From Propionispora vibrioides (GTDB lineage: Bacteria > Bacillota > Negativicutes > Propionisporales > Propionisporaceae), in the NCBI RefSeq assembly GCF_900110485.1, contig NZ_FODY01000002.1, positions 186,001 to 250,000 of the forward strand: DNA of 64,000 bases, given 5' to 3'. The translations under genes were made by a program, and so were the position numbers. Below are positions 26,177 to 35,063 of this stretch, piece after piece. Positions within the stretch are counted from its first letter, which is position 1. The number at the start of each line of letters is the position of its first letter. The notes below the pieces were generated by a model, which ran no database searches, had not been told where the DNA came from, and saw only the letters and a list, made by a program, of their open reading frames with translations.

Positions 26177-26763
26177 GCAAACAGCTTACCGGCCAGATAC
26201 CGCCCCAGACGGGTATAGGCAAGCTGAATAGCGGCAATAACCGCGCCGACCGTATCGGCAAGCAGGTCCAGATCGGTATCCACGAGACTCGCCTGCCCCG
26301 GAATAAGCGGCTGGTTGATTGTATCAACCGCAAATTCCAGCAGTTCATAGACCACTCCCAGCGATATACCGAGGCAGATGATGAACAAGCAGGTAAACAA
26401 GCGATTAACCGGCTGGCGGATGACCAACTGAGCCAGCAATATGTAAAAAAACATCGCAAAAGAATAGGTGCCAAACAGATGCAGCGCTTTGTCAAAAATC
26501 TGAGACGTCATATAATAGCCCAAATAACCGCCGGCATAGCTGTCAGCAACAATAGTGATGACAATCAGGGCCCGTACGTAATTGCTCATGTACAGCCGAC
26601 ACCTTATTTCCCACAGGGTATAGGCAAACAGCAATATCGCACCCCAAGCCGCTCCGCGCATAAATTCCCGATTCTCCTGCCCGGCCAGTCCCAGCATCAC
26701 CAGGATCTGCGCCAGTATGCAGCCACCGGTAAGAACCAGCCTCACCCTTGTATGCTCTCCCAT
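26173..26763 (-). CDS. YjdF/DUF2238-like membrane protein
   Basis: A 196-residue integral membrane protein with about six helices (VLTGGCILAQILVMLGLAG; GAAWGAILLFAYTLW; ALIVITIVADSYAGGYLGY; LFGTYSFAMFFYILLAQL; LFTCLFIICLGISLGVVYELLEF; LADTVGAVIAAIQLAY). The Glu-rich YELLEF followed by TDLDLLADTVGA matches the YjdF/DUF2238 pattern. Function unknown. AAGGGG precedes the ATG. It converges on DUF421 across the paired repeats. Confidence 0.75.
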   Translation of the reverse strand: MGEHTRVRLVLTGGCILAQILVMLGLAGQENREFMRGAAWGAILLFAYTLWEIRCRLYMSNYVRALIVITIVADSYAGGYLGYYMTSQIFDKALHLFGTYSFAMFFYILLAQLVIRQPVNRLFTCLFIICLGISLGVVYELLEFAVDTINQPLIPGQASLVDTDLDLLADTVGAVIAAIQLAYTRLGRYLAGKLFA

Positions 26764-26824
26764 ACAAACGCCCCTTGTCTCTTCGCCCTTCCTTCCCGGA
26801 GTGACTTAATCATTTAATCTTTAA

Positions 26825-26989
26825 CTAGTGTAGTGGCCCATCCACATTTCGCTTAATTACTTGTCTACATTTCCAGCTGCTTCGTTGTCGTCAATCGGCG
26901 TAGGAACCGCTACGCCTCACTCCTTCGCCTTGCAGATGAAAATGTATCCTGCGTCCTTTAGCTGAAATGTCAACGTGTCACTACACTAG
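26825..26989 (+). repeat. Family-2 structured repeat, copy G4
   Basis: Exactly 165 bp, flanked by CTAG. Outer arms TGTAGTG and CACTACA pair; inner arms TACATTTCCAGCTGC and GCAGATGAAAATGTA pair; a central hairpin GGCGTAG/CTACGCC lies between CGTTGTCGTC and TCCTTCGCCTTG. It is the best preserved copy. Confidence 0.85.
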
Positions 26990-27033
26990 TTTGCCCGGCT
27001 GCCGCAAAATTAAAAACACAAGCGTTCACACCA

Positions 27034-27078
27034 ATAAAAAGAAGTTGAGCTGCCGGCATAGCCAGACAGCTCAACTTC
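27034..27078. terminator. Terminator of the VirK/YbjX-like gene
   Basis: AAAAAGAAGTTGAGCTG and CAGCTCAACTTCTTTTT form a long stem with A and T runs on both sides, directly after the stop at 27082. Confidence 0.85.
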
Positions 27079-27081
27079 TTT

Positions 27082-27981
27082 TTATTGACCCATTAAATTT
27101 ATTGCAATCGCCTCGCTGATTGCAGCGTCCACACAGTCCAGCATCGCGAAACGCTGCCGGTAAAGATTCCGTTTATGGGATTTGACCTCACTCAAATCCT
27201 TACGTGGCTCTTCTAACGGTAAAGCAAAAAAGCGCCGGTCTTCAGTCAACGTTCCGCCAATTTCCTGCCAAAACACATCCAGTGACCGTTTTAGCTTGCG
27301 GTCCAGCCGCAGATGATTGCCGGTATAAAACCCATAATTGGATACCGCATACATATGCCGGAAGCCCAACTCTCTGGCGAAACAACGAACGGCATACAGC
27401 ACCAGATTGTGTGGACGGTAGCCGAAGCAAAATTTAGTCAGATCATGATTCATTTGCCGTCCGTCCGGTGCTCCCTGCAATGCGCCAATCCATAAAGCCG
27501 TTTCCCGGCCGGCTTCATAACCTCCCCAAAAAGTCACTTGCTGAATCCGCTCTCCGTCCAGCTTTAATTCGATAGCCAGCAGACCTTCCTTTTTATGGCA
27601 GTCATGAAAGCATACTTCCAGCCGTAGCTGTCCTCCTTTGTAGTCCTGCTCCCAAAGAACGATACTGCCACCCGAATAGATATGTTGCAAAGCATCTTTT
27701 TTAAGCAAGGAAACAAACAAGGAATAATGCTCTTTTATTAATTTGATTCGCCCCCAAAAACTTGACTGCCGATAAAACCAGTGCCTCGCCGCCTGTTCAA
27801 ATGCGTAGTTGCGGGTCAAAGGCAAATGATTAAGTAAAGCATCAGCGGTAAAAAAGCGAATTAATTCCTGCATGTGCCTGTTATGAAGCAACGCTCTAAC
27901 AACAAACACAGGCCGCCGCCAATAGTTCTCCAAAGTATTTGTCGCATACAATTCATGACTGATCTCAATATACTGTCTCAT
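27082..27981 (-). CDS. VirK/YbjX family protein (DUF535)
   Basis: A 299-residue soluble protein. The central region with LLAIELKLDGERIQQVTFWG, LWIGALQGA, and later FCFGYRPHNLVLYAVRCFAR and MYAVSNYGFY fits the VirK/YbjX (DUF535) family, whose members are linked to envelope stress and virulence in Gram-negative bacteria; the biochemical role is unknown. No signal peptide or membrane helix is seen. Single-gene unit with its own terminator. Such genes are usually reported from Proteobacteria, so presence here is consistent with a diderm envelope. Confidence 0.8.
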   Translation of the reverse strand: MRQYIEISHELYATNTLENYWRRPVFVVRALLHNRHMQELIRFFTADALLNHLPLTRNYAFEQAARHWFYRQSSFWGRIKLIKEHYSLFVSLLKKDALQHIYSGGSIVLWEQDYKGGQLRLEVCFHDCHKKEGLLAIELKLDGERIQQVTFWGGYEAGRETALWIGALQGAPDGRQMNHDLTKFCFGYRPHNLVLYAVRCFARELGFRHMYAVSNYGFYTGNHLRLDRKLKRSLDVFWQEIGGTLTEDRRFFALPLEEPRKDLSEVKSHKRNLYRQRFAMLDCVDAAISEAIAINLMGQ

Positions 27982-28051
27982 GCTATAACCTCCAAGGCTG
28001 CACGCCTTTCATGTTTTTACTCCTTACAGAAATCCAGTACCTTATCAGTCT

Positions 28052-28197
28052 TAAGCCAGTGAATACGGGCGGTCTATTGGGGGCATCCCTTCGTTGTCGT
28101 CAGGGTAGCCTCCTTCCTCCGCTTTGGGCTGGCTGAGATAGCCCGCCATTATCCTACCGTTTTAAGGCTGCCAAGTTGCCAGCTCTTGATTGGCTTA
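28052..28197 (+). repeat. Family-2 structured repeat, copy G6
   Basis: Ends TAAGCCAGTGA and TTGATTGGCTTA are roughly complementary; inner arms GGGCGGTCTAT and ATAGCCCGCC pair; the centre has CGTTGTCGTC and TCCTCCGCTTTGGG. It shares CGCCATTATC and CCGTTTTAA with copy G2. Confidence 0.65.
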
Positions 28198-28275
28198 TTT
28201 GTTATAGCATGCAATTCTGAAAAATACCTGAAAAAGGCAAAAAAAATTACAATTATTATTAAAAATAAATATAAA

Positions 28276-28313
28276 CAAGGCTCCTTATCCTTGGGGGTGG
28301 ATAAGGAGCCTTG
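28276..28313 (-). terminator. Terminator of the chemotaxis receptor gene
   Basis: Perfect 15-base arms (28276-28290, 28299-28313) followed on the minus strand by TTTATATTTATTTTTAA. A second stem (GTTCCGG/CCGGAAC, 28318-28345) lies just before it. Confidence 0.85.
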
Positions 28314-28444
28314 CCTCGTTCCGGCAGGTCGCAGGCTACCGGAACAACATATGTAATCGTTTGGCCATCTTTATTATACTAAGTAAATGTGACAAAACAG
28401 TTACAACATTCTCGTAATATTGTATTATCTGCAATAAAAACTAT

Positions 28445-30430
28445 TTAAATACTAAATTTTCCTACCGCCGTTATCAGATTTTGCGCCATATCTGCCAGAC
28501 CTCTGCTCGATGCCGCCATTTCCTCCATAGACGCCGACTGCTCCTCAGTCGCGGCCGATACCGTTTCAGCTTCCGCAACGGCTGCTTTACTAAGACTGTC
28601 GATCTTATCAATATTGCCAACCACAGCCTTGTTGCTTTGATTAATCTCCTGTATAGAAGTAGACAACGTGCCTACGCTGCTGTTGATCTGGGAAATTCTT
28701 CGCTCGATTTCCTGAAAGGCATTACCGGCAGCCATAACGATTTCTGCACCATTCCCAACTTCTTGAGTGCCGTTGTGCATAGCCTGTACCGTCTGTTCGG
28801 TGTCTCGCTGTATTTCGTTGATCAGTTCGGTGATCTTTTGGGCTGCTGCCTGGGACTGTTCCGCCAATTTCCGCACCTCTTCGGCCACGACGGCAAACCC
28901 CCGTCCCTGTTCACCCGCTCTCGCCGCTTCAATCGCGGCGTTCAAAGCAAGTAAATTGGTTTGTCCCGCAATACCGCTGATCGTATCAATAATTTGTCCG
29001 ATTTCCTGCGAGCGGGTCCCCAACACGGTCACAAGTTCAGCCGAAGTCCCTACAGCGCTTTTAATATGATCCATTTGGCTCACAGCCTGTTTGACCATAG
29101 CGTCACCTTGCGTAGCCTTAGCCGACGTCTCAGTCGCCTCGGCGGCAACCTGGACCATCTGCTCTGCCGCGTGCTGAACAAGGTCCGCCATCTGGCGGAT
29201 GGACTGCACACTCTCTTCCACGGCTGCAAGCTGCATAGCCGCGCCTTCGGCAACTTGAGCAATAGAAGTCGCGACCTGTTGGGAGGCTAAGGCTGATTGC
29301 TCTGTCCCGGCGGTAAGCTCTTCCGAGGAGGCCGCCAGTTGCTCCGCCTGACCATTTACCATGCCGACCAGTTTTCTCAATTCAGTACCCATATTGTTAA
29401 AGCCCCGGGCCAGCGTGCCGAACTCATCGGCCGCTGCATGATCGACTGTAACCGACAAATTGCCTTGACTAAATGCCTTTACGGCCATAGTAAGCTTTTC
29501 CAGGGGAACACAAAATACTTTAGTCAGCCAGTAGGATAGACCAAGACAGAATACCAGCACAGCCAACGCCGCTATAACAGTAACAAAAATTTGGTGATTG
29601 CGATCGGCGTAATACTGTTCCAGGCTCTTTCCGGCAAACAGCATGCCTACCGGCTCATCCTGGGCTCCCGAAATAGGGCGGTAAGCTGTAACATAGGGTT
29701 TGCCGTTTACATCGGCCACTCCCGTATATACTGCTTTTTCCTGCAATACCTTGGCAATGACGGCTCCACTGGCTTTGGTTCCAATCGCCCGCTGCCCATC
29801 CTTCATCACCGTGGTGCTTACCCGGGTATCGCCACCGAAAACCGTCGCATCGACCTGGTAAATTTCTTTCACTTTATCCACTAACGCTTGCTGTGCTCCG
29901 TCAACACTGACGGAAAGAGTCCCCACAACCTGTCCGTCTGGCAAACGAATCGGCAGGCAAGTGCGAATGCTTAACGGCGTAGCCGGGGAATTTTCCACCG
30001 TAGTGGACATGTTGCCGGTCATGGCCTGTTGCACTGCGTAGATGTTAGCAATACTGTCCCCCGTTTTCGGGGAATGAGTCCGGGCCAGAACCACACCGTT
30101 TTTATCGGTAATCGTAACATAGTCAACATCACTTTTCGGTATGTCCCGAATTAATTGCAATATTTTAGGCCCGTCACCAGCGTAAGTGGCTTCAGCGAGT
30201 CCCGGCAGCAGGGCTGCCAAATTAGCTACCGCCTTTGTTTTGCGCTCACTTTCGCTAAACATTTCTTCCATGGCCCTGCTACTGCTTAGCGCTTCATTTT
30301 GGTAACTTTGATACATCTTTTCAGTCTGTAAATACAAAATCGGCCCGACGGTTGCTCCGATAGCCACCAATACTATCATGGCCATAATAGCCATGATTTT
30401 TCCTTTAACTCCTAAACTACGGATATGCAT
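28445..30430 (-). CDS. Methyl-accepting chemotaxis protein with periplasmic Cache-type sensor
   Basis: A 661-residue receptor. TM1 is about 12-32 ([20 protein letters not shown]), then an extracytoplasmic sensor of about 250 residues with Cache-like segments ([52 protein letters not shown]), TM2 about 282-304 ([21 protein letters not shown]), a HAMP domain, and the signalling coiled coil with the conserved tip INLLAL-type [20 protein letters not shown] and [15 protein letters not shown]. The ligand is unknown. No che genes are adjacent. A promoter and a leader hairpin with T run precede it. Confidence 0.95.
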   Translation of the reverse strand: MHIRSLGVKGKIMAIMAMIVLVAIGATVGPILYLQTEKMYQSYQNEALSSSRAMEEMFSESERKTKAVANLAALLPGLAEATYAGDGPKILQLIRDIPKSDVDYVTITDKNGVVLARTHSPKTGDSIANIYAVQQAMTGNMSTTVENSPATPLSIRTCLPIRLPDGQVVGTLSVSVDGAQQALVDKVKEIYQVDATVFGGDTRVSTTVMKDGQRAIGTKASGAVIAKVLQEKAVYTGVADVNGKPYVTAYRPISGAQDEPVGMLFAGKSLEQYYADRNHQIFVTVIAALAVLVFCLGLSYWLTKVFCVPLEKLTMAVKAFSQGNLSVTVDHAAADEFGTLARGFNNMGTELRKLVGMVNGQAEQLAASSEELTAGTEQSALASQQVATSIAQVAEGAAMQLAAVEESVQSIRQMADLVQHAAEQMVQVAAEATETSAKATQGDAMVKQAVSQMDHIKSAVGTSAELVTVLGTRSQEIGQIIDTISGIAGQTNLLALNAAIEAARAGEQGRGFAVVAEEVRKLAEQSQAAAQKITELINEIQRDTEQTVQAMHNGTQEVGNGAEIVMAAGNAFQEIERRISQINSSVGTLSTSIQEINQSNKAVVGNIDKIDSLSKAAVAEAETVSAATEEQSASMEEMAASSRGLADMAQNLITAVGKFSI

Positions 30431-30486
30431 AATTCCAATCCCTTTCCTATGTACTTCAAAATTAACTATTTGAAACAGTTCTGATA

Positions 30487-30514
30487 TAAAAATAACCGAC
30501 TACAAAGGCCGGTT
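30487..30514 (-). terminator. Terminator-like hairpin in the chemotaxis receptor leader
   Basis: AACCGGC and GTCGGTT (one G-U) enclose seven bases and are followed on the minus strand by ATTTTTAT, about 60 bases before the start codon. It could work as an attenuator. A ten-codon frame (MEDYYLHLLE) ends just before it but has no clear ribosome site. Confidence 0.45.
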
Positions 30515-30584
30515 GCATTATTTACTCCAGCAGATGCAAATAATAATCCTCCATTAATATTAATATTCTAAAAATAATATGTTT

Positions 30585-30613
30585 ATTTTACCAAAACTCT
30601 TAGGACCAGTCAA
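30585..30613 (-). promoter_or_regulatory. Sigma-A promoter of the chemotaxis receptor gene
   Basis: TTGACT (30608-30613) and TAAAAT (30585-30590) on the minus strand, 17 bases apart. Confidence 0.65.
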
Positions 30614-30709
30614 TCAGCCTAACCAAATATTTTAAAGTTCAAAAAGTCGAACTGACTGTCTTGTTTTGTCTCCCAAACGCTAGGCCCGGAACACCTATAA
30701 TACACAAAA

Positions 30710-30731
30710 GCCTTCCGTTTTACCGGAAGGC
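30710..30731 (-). terminator. Terminator of the tRNA cluster
   Basis: GCCTTCCG and CGGAAGGC with a six-base loop, followed on the minus strand by TTTTGTGTATT. Confidence 0.75.
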
Positions 30732-30750
30732 CCATTTCATTAAATTTATA

Positions 30751-30826
30751 TGGCGCGCCTGGCACGATTCGAACGTGCGACCAACCGCTTAGAAGGCGGT
30801 TGCTCTATCCCCTGAGCTACAGGCGC
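30751..30826 (-). tRNA. tRNA-Arg (anticodon TCT)
   Basis: Cloverleaf with acceptor GCGCCTG/CAGGCGC, anticodon stem ACCGC/GCGGT and loop CTTCTAA, T-loop GTTCGAATC, and an encoded CCA. 76 bases. Last of three tRNAs in one transcript. Confidence 0.95.
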
Positions 30827-30842
30827 ATTTATGACAAAAATA

Positions 30843-30916
30843 TGGAGCGGGTGAAGGGAATCGAACCCTCGTAGCTAGCTTGGAAGGCTAGTGCTCTACC
30901 ATTGAGCTACACCCGC
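30843..30916 (-). tRNA. tRNA-Gly (anticodon TCC)
   Basis: Acceptor GCGGGTG/CACCCGC, anticodon loop CTTCCAA, T-loop GTTCGATTC, encoded CCA; 74 bases. Middle gene of the cluster. Confidence 0.95.
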
Positions 30917-30931
30917 ATAACATTTTGAATA

Positions 30932-31008
30932 TGGTCGGAGCGGCAGGATTTGAACCTGCGACCCCCTGGTCCCAAGCCAGGTGCTCTACCAAACTGAGCC
31001 ACGCCCCG
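30932..31008 (-). tRNA. tRNA-Pro (anticodon TGG)
   Basis: Acceptor CGGGGCG/CGCTCCG, anticodon stem CCTGG/CCAGG with loop CTTGGGA, T-loop GTTCAAATC, encoded CCA; 77 bases. First gene of the cluster. Confidence 0.95.
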
Positions 31009-31023
31009 TTAATCACAAAATAC

Positions 31024-31052
31024 ATTTTACTTCATTCTTAATACTTTGTCAA
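31024..31052 (-). promoter_or_regulatory. Strong sigma-A promoter of the tRNA cluster (proximal)
   Basis: TTGACA (31047-31052) and TAAAAT (31024-31029) on the minus strand with a 17-base spacer, just upstream of tRNA-Pro. Confidence 0.8.
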
Positions 31053-31118
31053 TGTTTTTCTCTTTACCAGCATTGCCGCATGGTTATTTTAAACAAAACC
31101 GCTCTTTTAAGCTTAATT

Positions 31119-31147
31119 ATAATAACACATATACCCTACATTGTCAA
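31119..31147 (-). promoter_or_regulatory. Second sigma-A promoter upstream of the tRNA cluster (distal)
   Basis: TTGACA (31142-31147) and TATTAT (31119-31124), 17 bases apart, minus strand. With the proximal site this gives two tandem promoters for three tRNAs. Confidence 0.7.
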
Positions 31148-31156
31148 TATGTAAGG

Positions 31157-31189
31157 AGAAGCACCTCCCGCAAAACAGAAGGTGCTTCT
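31157..31189 (-). terminator. Terminator of the fumarase/fumarate reductase operon
   Basis: AGAAGCACCT and AGGTGCTTCT with a 13-base loop just after the iron-sulfur subunit stop; the following T run is weak. Confidence 0.65.
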
Positions 31190-31199
31190 TATTCCTTAA

Positions 31200-31958
31200 T
31201 TACTTATTTAACATGTTCAACAAAGCTTGTTTGTTGACATCACGGTTTAACTTGGCAATGTATTCGGTCAGTTTAATGTCTTTCGGGCAAGCCTGTACGC
31301 AGTTTTGGCTGTTGCCACAGCTACCGATACCGCCTTTTTGCATCAATGCGTTAATACGGTCTTCCTTATTGTACTCGCCGGTAGGATGCAGGTTGAATAA
31401 ATGAGCCTGCACCATCGGAGCCGGTCCAATGAAATCGGAGCCCGAGTTTACATTGGGACAAGCATGCATGCAGCAGCCACAGGTCATGCAACGGGAAATC
31501 TCATAAGCTGTATCGGCAGTCTTAGGGTTTTGACGGGGAGCATCATTATGAATCTGCCAGCTGCCATCAACTTTTACCCAAGCCTGTACCTTTTTTAAGC
31601 TTTCAAACATGACCGAACGGTCAATCATAAGATCCCGGATAACGGGGAAGGTTCTTGCCGGAGCCAGTCTGATCGGTTGTTCAAGATGATCAATCAAGGC
31701 TGCGCAGGCTTGCTGTGCCTTTCCGTTGATGACCATCATGCAGGCGCCGCATACTTTCTCGAGACAATTGCATTCCCAGACAACAGCCGTTGTCTTTTTG
31801 CCGTCCTTCGTTACAGGATTCTTCTGAATTTCCATCAGCGCCGCAACCACATTAAGTGCCGGGCGATAGTCTACTTCAAACTCTTCCGTGTAAGGCTGGG
31901 AAGTAGGACCATCTTGTCTTTCTATGATAAAATGTACTTTTTTGTTTGTTTCTGCCAT
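31200..31958 (-). CDS. Succinate dehydrogenase/fumarate reductase iron-sulfur subunit
   Basis: A 252-residue subunit carrying three clusters: [2Fe-2S] ligands in CNCLEKVCGACMMVINGK ... C, and the [4Fe-4S]/[3Fe-4S] motifs CMTCGCCMHACP and CGNSQNCVQACP. It passes electrons between the flavoprotein and the haem/quinone subunit. It is the last gene of the operon fumarase alpha, fumarase beta, cytochrome b, flavoprotein, iron-sulfur protein. In fermenting Negativicutes this complex usually reduces fumarate; direction cannot be told from sequence. Confidence 0.93.
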   Translation of the reverse strand: MAETNKKVHFIIERQDGPTSQPYTEEFEVDYRPALNVVAALMEIQKNPVTKDGKKTTAVVWECNCLEKVCGACMMVINGKAQQACAALIDHLEQPIRLAPARTFPVIRDLMIDRSVMFESLKKVQAWVKVDGSWQIHNDAPRQNPKTADTAYEISRCMTCGCCMHACPNVNSGSDFIGPAPMVQAHLFNLHPTGEYNKEDRINALMQKGGIGSCGNSQNCVQACPKDIKLTEYIAKLNRDVNKQALLNMLNK

Positions 31959-31976
31959 GATTAATTTACCTCCCTC

Positions 31977-33728
31977 TTACTCTTTCTTAGCAACAGCATA
32001 GTTACGCGGACGGGGCTTCACCAAGGAATGATCAAAGTCGCCATAGCTGATCTTAGGTTCTTCGGTTGCCGGATCGAACTCCGCAACGGTTATTTTCATG
32101 AAACGTTCGTCGTTACGTTCGGGGAACTCCCGTTTAAAGTGAGCCCCACGGCTTTCATCACGCATACGTGCTGCCTTAGTTACAACCAGAGCGTAAATAA
32201 TCATATTGCGCAGTTGTCTTGCAAACATAGCCTCCTGGTTAGCCCAGGTTCTTCTGTCGGATAAGCCGATATTATTCCAACGCTGAAGAATTTTCTTTAC
32301 TTCTTCGAAGCAATAATCCAGGTCTTTGTTTACCCGTTCAATGGTAACGTACTGGTTCATTAAATCGCCAAGTTCATGGTGAAGTTCATGAGCATTTTCC
32401 GTACCATCCATTTTGAGAATCGCATCATATTCATCCTGGCACTCTTTTGCTGCCCTCGCCAAATCTTCATCGGTAAGTTCCGAACCTTTATTTCCTTCTT
32501 TGGCCCAGCGCATAGCTTCCGGACCGGAAACCGTGCCGGAATAAGCGGCGGAAAGCAGCGAGTTTGCGCCCAGACGGTTTGCACCGTGATATTGGTAGTC
32601 ACATTCGCCGGAGGCCATAAGGCCAGGAATATTTGTATTGTGTTTGGTATCTACCCAGATGCCGCCCATGGAATAATGGACAGACGGATAAATCTGCATC
32701 GGAACTTTACGGGGGTCATCGCCCACGAATTCCGAATACATTTCCAAGATACCGCCCAATTTACGCTCCAGATATTCGGCCGGAATGTGCGAAAGATCAA
32801 GATATACCTTATTCTCACCATTAATACCCAGCTTCTGGTTTACGCACACATCATAAATAGCGCGGGATGCCACGTCACGGGGTACAAGATTGCCATAGGC
32901 AGGATACATTTCTTCCAGGAAGTACCAAGGCTTACCATCTTTGTATACCCAGACCCGACCACCTTCACCACGGCAAGCTTCAGACATCAAACGGTTTTTG
33001 TCTGAACCAGGGATAGCAGTGGGATGAATTTGAATAAATTCGGGGTTGCCAATATGCGCGCCTTGCTGGTACACAGCAGATACGGCCGATCCGTTACAGA
33101 TCGTCGAAGCGGTACATCTGCCGAACACCATGCCGGGGCCGCCTGTTGCCAGGATAACCGTATCGGCACGGAATGCTTTGATTTCCATAGCGTTCATATC
33201 TTGCGCTACGATACCGCGGCAAACGCCTTCTTTATTTTTAATGACTTTGATAAATTCCCAGAATTCGTATTTAGTAACAGCACCTTTTACTTCCCAGGCC
33301 CGAACCTGCTCGTCCAGGGCATATAAGAGCTGCTGACCGGTCGTCGAACCGGAAAACAAAGTACGTTTGTTTTTCTGGCCGCCAAAATTACGAAGGTCAA
33401 GAATACCTTCGGCCGTACGGGTAAAGGGAACGCCCATGCGATCAAACATTTTGATCAGTTTAGGTGCGGCTTCACACATGCCCTTGATTGCCGTCTGATC
33501 GGCCAGGAAGTCACCGCCATAAACGGTATCATCAAAATGTTCATAAGTACTATCATTTTCACCCTTTGTATCCATGCAGGCATTGATGCCGCCCTGGGCA
33601 CAAAGTGAATGAGAGCGCTTTACCGGGCAATAGGAGAATAATTCAACTTCGCCGCCGGCTTCACAAATCTTCAAGGTAGCCATTAACCCAGACAAGCCAC
33701 CACCAACAACAATAATTTTCTTTTTCAC
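31977..33728 (-). CDS. Succinate dehydrogenase/fumarate reductase flavoprotein subunit
   Basis: A 583-residue FAD subunit. The Rossmann motif VVGGGLSGLMATLKI is at the N-terminus; the covalent-FAD region reads RSHSLCAQGGINAC; catalytic and substrate residues appear in EFIQIHPTAI, EACRGEGGRVW, RDVASRAI and YQYHGANRLGANSLLSA. Size and motifs fit the Bacillus/Wolinella B-type complexes. The GTG at 33728 follows AAGGAGAG with correct spacing and gives the family length; an ATG at 33761 lies before that site. Confidence 0.95.
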   Translation of the reverse strand: MKKKIIVVGGGLSGLMATLKICEAGGEVELFSYCPVKRSHSLCAQGGINACMDTKGENDSTYEHFDDTVYGGDFLADQTAIKGMCEAAPKLIKMFDRMGVPFTRTAEGILDLRNFGGQKNKRTLFSGSTTGQQLLYALDEQVRAWEVKGAVTKYEFWEFIKVIKNKEGVCRGIVAQDMNAMEIKAFRADTVILATGGPGMVFGRCTASTICNGSAVSAVYQQGAHIGNPEFIQIHPTAIPGSDKNRLMSEACRGEGGRVWVYKDGKPWYFLEEMYPAYGNLVPRDVASRAIYDVCVNQKLGINGENKVYLDLSHIPAEYLERKLGGILEMYSEFVGDDPRKVPMQIYPSVHYSMGGIWVDTKHNTNIPGLMASGECDYQYHGANRLGANSLLSAAYSGTVSGPEAMRWAKEGNKGSELTDEDLARAAKECQDEYDAILKMDGTENAHELHHELGDLMNQYVTIERVNKDLDYCFEEVKKILQRWNNIGLSDRRTWANQEAMFARQLRNMIIYALVVTKAARMRDESRGAHFKREFPERNDERFMKITVAEFDPATEEPKISYGDFDHSLVKPRPRNYAVAKKE

Positions 33729-33805
33729 TTGGGTTCTCTCCTTATTATCATAAATATACAATAATTACCTACTGGTTAAACCGTATCTATTGATTTACCT
33801 GCCAA

Positions 33806-34426
33806 TTATGCCACATAGGCGGCCAGAGCAACCAAACCAATAACCGACAGCAGAATACACAGTCCCCAAGCCGCTTTGTTCACAATGCTTTGCGCACGCG
33901 GTCCTACTGTAATGCCCCAGGTAATGCAGAACGTAAACAAACCGTTGGTAAAATGATAGATGGCAGCAACCAAACCAATTGCATATAAAACAAACACTAC
34001 AGGATTGCTCAAATAATTGTGCATAAGTGCATAACCAATTTCGCCATGTCCCATCCCTTTGATGTAGACGCGTAGATAACCTACATGCCAGATAATGAAC
34101 GCAAAGGTATACCAGGCGCTCATTCTTTGCAGATAAAACTGCCAGTTGCGGCCATAACCGTATTTTGCCACATTATTCTGAGCCTGCAAGGCGATATAAG
34201 CGCCGTAAATGCCATGGAACAAAAGCGGAATGGCAATAAACAGAATTTCCATGGTCAAGAGAACCGGGTGGGGAATGCTCGCTAAATGGGCAACTGTTTC
34301 ATCAAAAACATGGGGTCCCGCCAAAACTGTAGAAATCGAAAATATATGTTCCAGCAAAAAAACGCCGATAGGTGCAACCCCACAAATGGAGTGCAGACGC
34401 CGAATGTAAAAATCTGTATTACTCAT
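33806..34426 (-). CDS. Succinate dehydrogenase/fumarate reductase cytochrome b subunit (di-haem B type)
   Basis: A 206-residue integral membrane subunit with five hydrophobic helices. Histidines placed as in di-haem B-type anchors are seen in RRLHSICG, LLEHIFS, LFHGIYG, IIWHVGYLR and IYHFTNG. It binds two haems b and exchanges electrons with menaquinone. Type B enzymes move electrons across the membrane, allowing menaquinol-fumarate reduction to be coupled to the proton gradient. GGAGG precedes the ATG. Confidence 0.92.
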   Translation of the reverse strand: MSNTDFYIRRLHSICGVAPIGVFLLEHIFSISTVLAGPHVFDETVAHLASIPHPVLLTMEILFIAIPLLFHGIYGAYIALQAQNNVAKYGYGRNWQFYLQRMSAWYTFAFIIWHVGYLRVYIKGMGHGEIGYALMHNYLSNPVVFVLYAIGLVAAIYHFTNGLFTFCITWGITVGPRAQSIVNKAAWGLCILLSVIGLVALAAYVA

Positions 34427-34490
34427 GTTTCAACCTCCTGTAATATTGCGTATAGGCCAAACCTATACCTGAAAAATTCACCGTTTCTTT

Positions 34491-35048
34491 CTACAGTCTG
34501 CGATAGGGTTTCTGACCTTCTTCATAGTAACTGTTGCCTTCCGAGTCAATTACCACAATAGCCGGAAAATCTTCAACCGTCAAAGCAGCCACTGCCTCAG
34601 GGCCCAGATCAGGGTATGCCAGCACTTCATATTTCTTAATGGATTTAGCGATTAACGCCGCCGCGCCACCAACAGCCGCAAAATAGGTAACACCATGTTT
34701 TTTCATGGCATCCACCACAGCCGCCGAACGCGAACCCTTGCCAATCATGCCTTTAATCCCTTGCGCCAGCATGGTCGGCGTATACGCATCCATACGGCCC
34801 GAGGTAGTCGGTCCTGCTGAACCGATTGGATCACCCGGTTTAGCCGGAGTAGGTCCCAGATAATATACAATTTGATTATTCCAGTCCACCGGCAATTTTT
34901 CACCGCGGGCCAGGGCTTCCGTCATCGTTTTATGCGCTGCATCGCGGGCACTGAAGATCGTTCCCGTAATCAGTACACTGTCGCCTGCTTTCAGTTTGCG
35001 GGACTGCTCTTCCGTCAACGGAGTAGTAATACGAATTTTTTCTTTCAT
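34491..35048 (-). CDS. Fumarate hydratase class I, beta (C-terminal) subunit
   Basis: A 185-residue protein of the fumarase/tartrate dehydratase C-terminal family: TPLTEEQSRKLKAGDSVLITGTIFSARDAAH, then SAGPTTSGRMD (substrate-binding) and GKGSRSAAVVDAMKKHG. It pairs with the alpha subunit encoded 15 bases upstream to form the oxygen-sensitive [4Fe-4S] fumarase, supplying fumarate to the reductase encoded downstream. Confidence 0.95.
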   Translation of the reverse strand: MKEKIRITTPLTEEQSRKLKAGDSVLITGTIFSARDAAHKTMTEALARGEKLPVDWNNQIVYYLGPTPAKPGDPIGSAGPTTSGRMDAYTPTMLAQGIKGMIGKGSRSAAVVDAMKKHGVTYFAAVGGAAALIAKSIKKYEVLAYPDLGPEAVAALTVEDFPAIVVIDSEGNSYYEEGQKPYRRL

Positions 35049-35063
35049 CTTACAGCACCTCCT

